NCBI RefSeq assembly: GCF_024679245.1
Contig: NC_090182.1
Location: forward strand, 29,969,047 to 30,033,046
Length of the DNA stretch: 64,000 bases
From: Pseudorasbora parva
Lineage: Eukaryota; Chordata; Actinopteri; Cypriniformes; Gobionidae
Direction of reading: 5' to 3'
Each line of letters begins with the position of its first letter. The stretch's first letter is position 1. Shown piece after piece: positions 57,386-64,000 of the stretch. Below the pieces are notes generated by a model, which was not told the DNA's origin, made no database searches, and saw only the letters and a list, made by a program, of their open reading frames with translations. The translations under genes and the position numbers were made by a program.

Positions 57386-58907
57386 ACTATATTTTTTTAG
57401 AAATAACGTTGTCTTTTTTTTGTGTGTCAGCAATGTACATTATAGGGTGTTTGTTTGCGTAACATTTTCTGTTATTTAGTTAATGTATATTGCATTATTT
57501 TGTTGTGTGTTACCTTAATGTTGTGTTGTCTTGGCTGTTTTATGGACAGGCATATTCTCACCTGTATAATCAGTATATTTTAAGACAAAAACATATTTTG
57601 ATAGTTCAAGTAGTGTAGTATGTTAACATTACATCACTTAATGCAAAATACAGTAACACACTGTAAAATACAAAGGCACCAATATGCCATTCCATTTCAT
57701 TGTCACGTATGGCGCTTTTTACAGTGAATTGAACAGGATATTTTTACAGTATAGAAGCCGCTCCTTAGCATCCATTGCAACACCCTGGCAGTCACCCACA
57801 ACACCTGTGGCTTACACTGTGGTGGCACATTTAGCATGGACAAACATCACTCACATGTCCAAATCTAGTTTATTTAAACTAGTTGCATAGTGTGTTTGCT
57901 TATGAACCCTTATTTTGTACCTTAGCAGTTGCCTACACAAAAAGAACTGTTGCATTTATTGATGAACATTGTCATTCATTTTTATCTCCGCTAGTCACAA
58001 GTATCTAATTTCCCCGCACCATATGTTCCGGTATGAAGCTCAACATGTCCAACAGTTATCTGGAGAGAGCTCAAATGTATCCAGTGTGCCTTACTGGCAC
58101 ATGCTGTTTAAAAACAGAAACAAATCTCATCTTTTTTACAAATAGATTGAAACTCAGTCACTGAATAAATTAAAGGAAGAGTCAAAGTACCAGACACTTA
58201 TGAGTGGAGCAGATATCTACAGTATAGTGGAAGCCATACATCATTGCCTTATGAATAATACTGTCAGGAACTGCACTGTTTTGACAAACCAGAGTTGTTA
58301 AATCTATCCAGTATAAAGCCTGATTCTGAGTTGTAGATGCTTGAGTGTGGCAGTGATGGACGAACAATGTGGCGCACAGAGGATGATGGTAGGGCAATAA
58401 ATGTATAGTTTTTCCTCATAGATTTATGACACATCTATGAATAGGAGTCACTGGACTTGTCAGATGAGTTTTATGCTTTAAAACCGGGGGGCAATTATAT
58501 GATGCCATCTTTCTGATGTATGTAACTGACAGTCCTTTTGTAGAGGAATCTTGTGGCACAGTGGAAGTCGTGAGGATCTTATTAGCGAGAGTTCAATATG
58601 AAAGACTCCGTAAATCTATTGCGATCTAGACATAAAAAGAAAGCTATATAAATTGACTTTCTTAAATCATAACACTGGAACAACAGCCACATTTATAACA
58701 AAAGAAGTTATACTTAATGTATGATAAATGCATTTGCATATGAAGCAGAATTAGTGTTCCACACTAAATGTTTTAAATCTGAATACTGATTGTCATGGAC
58801 AGTTAAGACAATAGAGAATACAAGAACACACACACTGAAAATTATACATTTTCAGCTAAATTTAATGCTAAATATTACATTATATATTAAATATTTCATT
58901 AAATATT
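57386..58907. other. No gene recognised
   Basis: CATCCATTGCAACACCCTGGCAGTCACC near 57768-57795 resembles the GGCAACCACCTAGCAACACC-type dispersed fish repeat. Otherwise nothing recognised. Confidence 0.45.
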
Positions 58908-59135
58908 ACAACGGCCCATACAAGGACCTTCCGTTCTATTAATGTCAAGTGGACCCATACTCGAAAAAAACTCTCCGAAACTTGTGAGAAACCGGAAGGA
59001 GTATTTCTGACACAGAAATACTCTATCCAACGTCCAACATTATTTTTTGAAACTTTGTCTTTGTTTAGGATGGGAATCCAAGTCTTTAACAGTGTAAAAA
59101 GCTCAGTATGCATGAAACAGCATTTCACCCCCCCT
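58908..59135 (-). mobile_element. End fragment of a GGGGTGAAAT element
   Basis: This is the complement of the first 230 bp or so of the element at 54592: AGCTCAGTATGCATGAAACA, GAAACTTGTGAGAAACCGGA and GGCCCATACAAGGACCTT are shared. It ends CACCCCCCCT followed by TTAA (59136-59139). The rest of the element is missing. Confidence 0.85.
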
Positions 59136-59139
59136 TTAA

Positions 59140-59475
59140 ATCGCAACAAACAACGGGAGACGCCACACAACCACTGCATAAAGAATAATATTTATTACAC
59201 TAAAGTAATATAAACATGAAATGTCGTATATTCAGTGTACATGTTAGTCAGTATGTAAGCGTGCAAGTGCAAGTTTGAAATGCATGTAATCCGTCCAACC
59301 AAATAACAAACAGATAATGTGGATTGACACGGGAAAGATGAATCAACGTGAACTCTGATGCTGCTGTGGTCTCCCTCCAACTCCCACATAACGCAAGATC
59401 TCAGGCAATCTCATGATGAACAAACGACAGCAAACCACTCCTGCCTTCGATGCCAGGCCCAAACGTGCTGTTCGC
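59140..59475. other. No gene recognised
   Basis: Short AT-rich spacer; the minus frame at 59195-59389 has no domain. The last 8 bp are the target duplication of the next element. Confidence 0.5.
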
Positions 59476-60003
59476 TAGCCTGACAAGCCAGACCCACATC
59501 AAGATGTTTGGTCTGGAAACTCACCATTGACAGGGCTCAATCCGAGGGGCGGGATAAACGGTTGTCTTTCAAACTCCCTCTGCACGCGATAGGATAGCGC
59601 TACACCAACCAGACCAACGAAGGTGAAGCAGAGCTCGTTGATTGATTAAACATTCACCGTATCCGGTCAGCAAAACTCCGAACACATCTTCCCTTTTTAA
59701 GAATGACTTCAGTGCCGTTCTTTGTTCTTTTCTCAGAGAAAAGCTTAACTCAAGTCTTCCAGAGTCACGGTCAAAGCTGATTCGAAAGACCGCCTCTGTT
59801 CACCAGTTTCTGTGTTTACTAGAAGCACGCAAACTCAACTCGGCCATCGTCATTATGGCCCTGCCCACCGACTCTATACACGATGTGATTGGTCCAGCAA
59901 GAGTTAGGGGAATACAGCTCAGAAGGGTATTGAGAGTTCCTAGACGACACTTGCGGGCAGATTAAATTTGCTGCCGCTAGGGTGCGTCTAGATTTCTAGA
60001 CTA
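59476..60003 (+). mobile_element. TAGCCTGACAAGCC element, complete
   Basis: Starts TAGCCTGACAAGCCAGACCC and ends GCGTCTAGATTTCTAGACTA. It is flanked by CTGTTCGC at 59468-59475 and 60005-60012, an exact 8-bp duplication (one intervening C on the right may belong to the element). This fits a hAT-type insertion and shows the end structure of the TAGCCTG group. A partial copy is at 42153-42330. Contains a 107-codon open frame (59642-59965) without recognisable domain. Confidence 0.85.
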
Positions 60004-60099
60004 CCTGTTCGCTCCTGCTCTGTTTAATCCAGTCCCTCTTAAAGTGACATGATTAGGTTCAGGTGCGAAACCACACCACACCCTCACCAATCACCTGTA

Positions 60100-60482
60100 A
60101 CTTAAGGTGCAGATCCACTTGTAACACTTGCAACACTTCTGTCACGCCACGCTCCACTTTATTCCTATGGGTGACGTCAAGCGACTTTAACGCGCCCACA
60201 TAGCATTCCGGGAAGGCAGCGCTGCATTTGAAAAAATGCTGTGCATCAAAAAAGCTGACCGATTCCCATTTTTATGCAAATGAATCCGTTGAACGACTAT
60301 TCAATAGAAGTAGAGCACATGGAGACTGGGGGAAGTCTCTCGCGGGTCGTTTGTTCTTCATTCCCCGCTAGCTCAAAAGCACGCCCATTAAACTTGAGCA
60401 ACGCCCATCAACGCACAAATGAGGGGAAGCGTCACAACATCGCGCTTCAGTCGTGTCGCAAAAGTGGATCTCCACGGTCAGG
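60100..60482 (+). repeat. Internal fragment related to the GGGGTGAAAT element
   Basis: GCTCCACTTTATTC, AGCATTCCGGGAAGGCAGCG and CAAAAGTGGATCTCCACGGTC align in order with 54905-55105, with an additional stretch in between. The frame that is open at 54717-55202 contains a stop here (TAG near 60199). Confidence 0.8.
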
Positions 60483-61116
60483 ATTAAATAAACTGACGGA
60501 GCCGTCACAGAATGAAAACATAAGGGAAACTGGCATGCATGATTAAATATCCAATATTTGCTGATAGTGATTTTTTTTATTGATATGGTACAGATTGTTT
60601 GTGTATTCCTAATCATTTGTTTTATGCACATTCTAAATTAATTTGGTTCCACCCACAGAGGGTGTAATGGCCCCACTGGAACCCCTCAAACTCTCCCAAT
60701 ATCTGCACTGTTAGGCTTCTCATGAGCCAAAAAAACGAAAGCCTATAAATATACAGATCCAGGAAGCGGGGCCAAATATACCCAATTGTTTAGTGTTGTC
60801 ACTTCTCTCAGCACACCAAAACAGAGGAATGCATTTAGACTAGTCAGGAGGAAGCAGGGAAAAGCCTGTTCAAGCACTGAAAGTCTCATGACGTGATATC
60901 TTGAACATTTGGGCTATACAGTCGTCTAAGTGCTTTCAAGGATTTCAGGGTAACACACTACATTGTGTCATGACCCTTTGTTAGTAAGCTGTTTTCACAG
61001 TGTTCTGATGTTGCTTAGCTGGCCCATGGGCATATAATATTATGCAAAAATAAAGCTGTCATCTCATATAATTAAGGACCAAACACAGTATACAGAACAT
61101 AGCACATATAAATTAT
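60483..61116. other. No gene recognised; TATA-like site
   Basis: A TATAAATATA string at 60744-60753 is followed by no open frame longer than a few codons. Otherwise nothing seen. Confidence 0.45.
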
Positions 61117-62139
61117 GGGCCCTATTTTAACGATCTGAAACGCAAGTGTCAAAGCGCAAAGCCCAAGTAACTTTGTGGGCGGGTCTCGGCACTGTTGCTA
61201 TTTTCCCGGCGGGATAAATGGCTCTTGCGCCCGGCGCAAATCTAAAATGGGTTGGTCTGAAATAGCTTCATTATTCATAGGTGTGGTTTGGGGGTAACGT
61301 GAATAAACATCAGAGCGTCACCCAACATTCCCTTTACAAGCAGGTGCGCAAGTTCCATTATGGATCGCTATTATTATGGCGTATTTACCAGGCGCACGCC
61401 AGGAGCGGTTCACAGCCGAGGAGACTGATGTTCTTATAAGAGCAGTGAAAGACAGAGAAGTTGTGTTGTATGGGGATGGGAGAAACCCACCCAAAATAGC
61501 GTTGGTTAAACAGGCGTCGGTTAAACAGTTTTTCAGTCGATTTTTTTTTCCTGGTTCTTGACGGACAAACCAATTTGTCAGATGTCCTTATATACATATA
61601 TGTCTTGCCACTATTGGGCAAACAGGTCTGATCCTTAATTACTACAAATAGTCTGAATAATTTGTAAGCTAGATTTATTCCTATTTTTTCACATCTTCGT
61701 GGCACACCACAATGATTTCCGTCATCTCATGTGTTAATATTTTTTAAGTGTAACAATTTATGATTTGCAAAAATAAATGTTGCATCTGTGTAGATTACAT
61801 GAGCAAAGTGTATGCGCGTTGTGCACGCTGTACATTATGGTCAAGCATGCGCCCTTAAAATAGCATAATGAACAACGCGCAACGCGCCACTGACTTTAGA
61901 CTAGGTTTTTTCTGGTCAGTGGCGCAATTGTTTAATGGAACAGCAAAATAGCTCCAGCGATTGTTTGCGCTGGAACACGCCTCTTTTTTTGCGCTGAACC
62001 GCCCAGGGAGCGCAAGTTCATTCACTAGTTTAGCGACGTGCTTCTGTGGAGGGAAAAACGGGCTTTGCGCGGGTGCAAAATAGGGATGACTTATGCGTCA
62101 GTGTACAAAGTCAATTGCGCTGGGTGCAAGATAGGGCCC
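61117..62139 (+). mobile_element. Harbinger-like element with GGGCCCTAT ends
   Basis: GGGCCCTATTTTAACG (61117 on) and, complemented, GGGCCCTATCTTGCACCC (ending 62139) are the ends. Subterminal GGCGCAA/TTGCGC motifs are plentiful on both sides. The Myb-like ORF inside (61376-61561) supports PIF/Harbinger, whose autonomous members encode a Myb-like protein and a separate nuclease. The nuclease is absent. A clear 3-bp TWA duplication is not preserved (flanks TAT and AAT). Confidence 0.75.
61376..61561 (+). pseudogene. Myb/SANT-like protein fragment of a Harbinger element
   Basis: The frame reads MAYLPGARQERFTAEETDVL then IRAVKDREVVLYGDGRNPPK. RFTAEETDVLIRAVKDREVVLYG matches the pattern of the first helices of the naked Myb-like (SANT) domain in Harbinger accessory proteins, which help bring the nuclease to the nucleus and to DNA. 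The frame is lost soon after (KQASVKQFFSRFFF then stop): the third helix with its conserved Trp is missing, and sequence after 61520 is non-coding. Start at this ATG is uncertain; an in-frame continuation upstream is not obvious. Fragment only. Confidence 0.6.
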
Positions 62140-62213
62140 AATATGTCTGATATACAAACCTGATTCCAAAAAAAGTTGGGACACTGTTAAACTGAGAAAA
62201 TGTATACTTTTAA

Positions 62214-62642
62214 AGCTACACTGTGTGATATTTTCCGCCATCTAGCGGTGAAAAGGTATATGACTATCCAGTGAATATTAGTTTCTGTTCCTCTCAATTC
62301 CGATTTCGTTTTAACTCCTACGGTGGCCGAATTAGTCCAAGATTAACATGGCTTCCTGTTCAATCTCGTCCATGAGTGCCATCGAGTGTTAAACCGCAAA
62401 AGGCAAAGCTTGAATTTACGGGTATGTCCCTCTTTGGTTAATGTGCTTTCAAGATGGAGGGGCAACATGGCGACCGGCATTCGAACCCCTCACCCGTATG
62501 TATTTTCGATGGCATTTTATAAACTTATGAGAATACTTTATTACTTGAAAGAAGTAAATATACATTAATGAGCACATATATTTTTTAAAGAACTAAGTGT
62601 TTTTAGCTAAGAATAAACTAAAAAAAGTTACACAGTGTAGCT
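62214..62642. mobile_element. 429-bp TTAA MITE inside the Tc1-like element
   Basis: TTAA at 62210-62213 and 62643-62646 flanks AGCTACACTGTGTGA and TTACACAGTGTAGCT, inverted repeats with one mismatch. TTCCGCCATCTAGCGG near the left end and a CAACATGGCGACC (YY1-like) string at 62464-62476 are inside. The end design resembles the AGGTGCACTATG family (20535, 51104, 48294). Confidence 0.85.
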
Positions 62643-62809
62643 TTAAGGTAAAAAATAAGTTGATTTTAAATTTCATGGTCTCAACACATCTAAAAAAGTT
62701 GGGACAAGACCATGTTTACCACTTTGTGGTATCCCCTCTTGTTTTTATAACACTCTGCAAATGTAAGGGGACTGAGGAGACAAGTTGCTCAAGTTTAGGA
62801 ATAGGAATG

Positions 62810-63560
62810 TTGTCCCATTCTTGTCTAATACATGCTTCTAGTTCTTCTTTGTCACATCTTCCTCTTTATGATGTGCCAAATGTTTTCTATGGGTGAAAGA
62901 TCTGGACTGCAGGCTGGCCATTTCAGTACCCGGATCCTTCTTGTATGCAGCCATGGTGTTATAATTGATGCAGTATATGGTCTGGCATTGGAAAAATGCA
63001 AGGTCTTCCCTGAAAGAGATGATGAGAGAGTATATGTTGTTATAGATCTCAGATATGCCTTTCAGCATTGATGCTTCCTTTCCAGATGTGTAAGCTGCCC
63101 ATGCCACATGCACTCATGCAACCCCATACCATCAGAGATGCAGACTTCTGAACTGAGCGCTGATAACAACCTGGGTTGTCCTTGTCCTCTTTAGCCTGGA
63201 TGACATGGCGTACGAGTTTTCCAAAAAGAACTTCAAATTTTGATTCCTCTGACCACAGAACAGTTTTCCACTTCGCCACAGTCCATTTTAAATGAGTCTT
63301 GACCCAGAGAAAATGCATGCGCTTCTAGATTATGTTTAGATATAGCTTCTTTTTTTGACCTATAAAGTTTTAGCCGCCAATGGCAAATGACACGGTGGAC
63401 TGTGTTCACAGACAATGTTTTCTGGAAGTATTCCTGAGCCCATGTTGTGATTTCCATTACAGTAGCATTCCTGTTTGTGATGCAGTGCCATCTAAGGGGC
63501 CGAAAATCACGGGCATCCAGTATGATTTGCCGGCTTTGACCCCTACACACAAAGAATGTT
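62810..63560 (-). pseudogene. Tc1-like transposase pseudogene
   Basis: On the minus strand from about 63550: LDARDFRPLRWHCITNRNAT, VMEITTWAQEYFQKTLSVNT, VHRVICHWRLKLYRSKKEAI form the second half of the DNA-binding region. Then LKWTVAKWKTVLWSEESKFE, where the first catalytic Asp (normally SDES) is Glu. VQKSASLMVWGCMSACGMGS and LHIWKGSINAER follow. The segment expected to contain QQDNARPHTA is disrupted near 62985 (frameshift or deletion), so the second Asp is missing. The third motif WPACSPDLSPIENIW with its Glu is intact near 62870-62920. N-terminal HTH sequence continues towards 63720 in other frames. Inactive. Confidence 0.88.
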
Positions 63561-64000
63561 CCAGATTATCTGAATTTTAGGATGTCAGTATGCACTGTAG
63601 ATGATGATGACTTCAAACTCATTGCAATTGTTCTCTGAGGAACTCCTTTCGAAAAATTGCTCCACTATTTTTCGCCGCAGCATTGGGGAGAACTGGTGAT
63701 CCTCTGCCCATCTTGACTTCTGAGAGACACTGCCACTCCGAGAGGCTCTTTTAATACCCAATCATGTTGCCAATTGACCTAAGTTGCAAATTGGTCCTCC
63801 AGCTGTTCCTTAAATGTACTTTTAACTTTTCCAGCAACTTATTGCAACCTGTCCAAACGTTTTTGGGATGTGTAGCCAATGAGCCAATATTTGTCATGAC
63901 ATTTCAAAATATTTCACTTTCAACATTTGATATGTTATCTATATTCTGAATAAAATGAAAGTTTATAAGATTTAAATTATTGCATTCTTTTTTTGTATTC

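Larger units (their letters stand above)
62155..64000 (-). mobile_element. Tc1-like transposon, cut by the window end
   Basis: TA (62153-62154) precedes CAAACCTGATTCCAAAAAAA, and TTGGGACA follows, a terminal repeat of a known large fish Tc1-like family. GTTGGGAC recurs near 62699 as an internal copy. The opposite terminal repeat is expected just beyond 64000. A TTAA MITE sits inside at 62214-62642. The transposase is on the minus strand. Confidence 0.85.

Overview
This is vertebrate nuclear DNA, very probably from a cyprinid (carp/minnow/zebrafish-type) fish. The call rests on the repeat content: Tc1-like transposons of several families, piggyBac, hAT and PIF/Harbinger relics, many TTAA-flanked palindromic MITEs whose ends read AGGGTTAGTTCACCC or AGGTGCACTATG, a tRNA-like fish SINE fragment, and long (TA)n tracts. 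There are no operons, ribosome binding sites or prokaryotic genes. Almost every open reading frame in the window is chance, or an antisense shadow of a transposase.

Layout. 1-9.2 kb: AT-rich single-copy-looking DNA with a Tc1 fragment (2.0-2.2 kb), a (TA)n tract, a 2.1-kb giant fold-back hAT-like element with a perfect 8-bp target duplication (2638-4774), an 80-bp tandem repeat and a decayed Tc1 copy (8.3-9.2 kb). 9.4-13.2 kb: a 3.7-kb composite with Harbinger-like ends (TAA target site) that has taken in other repeats. 13.6-21.2 kb: a Tc1 relic, a small palindromic MITE and TTAA-type elements. 24.1-29.3 kb: a full-length but broken Tc1 element, a TTAA element carrying a perfect ZNF143-type site, and a hAT relic with BED-finger remnants. 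30-36 kb: fold-back MITEs and a piggyBac MITE. 35.8-40.1 kb: a 4.3-kb piggyBac element whose transposase keeps all three catalytic Asp codons but is frameshifted. 42-44 kb: a fold-back repeat split by a TAGCCTG-ended element. 45.8-49.2 kb: the only convincing hint of a host gene, namely a CpG-rich promoter-like block with a consensus splice donor on the minus strand (about 47.2-47.6 kb) and a well-formed 128-nt candidate coding exon on the plus strand (49079-49206). 50.5-53.1 kb: a nest of transposons three levels deep. 54.6-64 kb: GGGGTGAAAT-type elements, a second TAGCCTG subfamily, a Harbinger relic with a Myb-like ORF, and a Tc1-like element running off the window end.

How the parts work together: there is no pathway here. 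The window looks like intergenic or long-intron DNA shaped by repeated cut-and-paste transposition. At least a dozen elements sit at TTAA sites, which suggests a few TTAA-specific transposase systems (piggyBac and Kolobok-type) mobilised most of the short elements. No transposase gene in the window is intact. Family names were assigned by reading ends, target duplications and translated motifs; no database search was possible, so subfamily names are deliberately not given.
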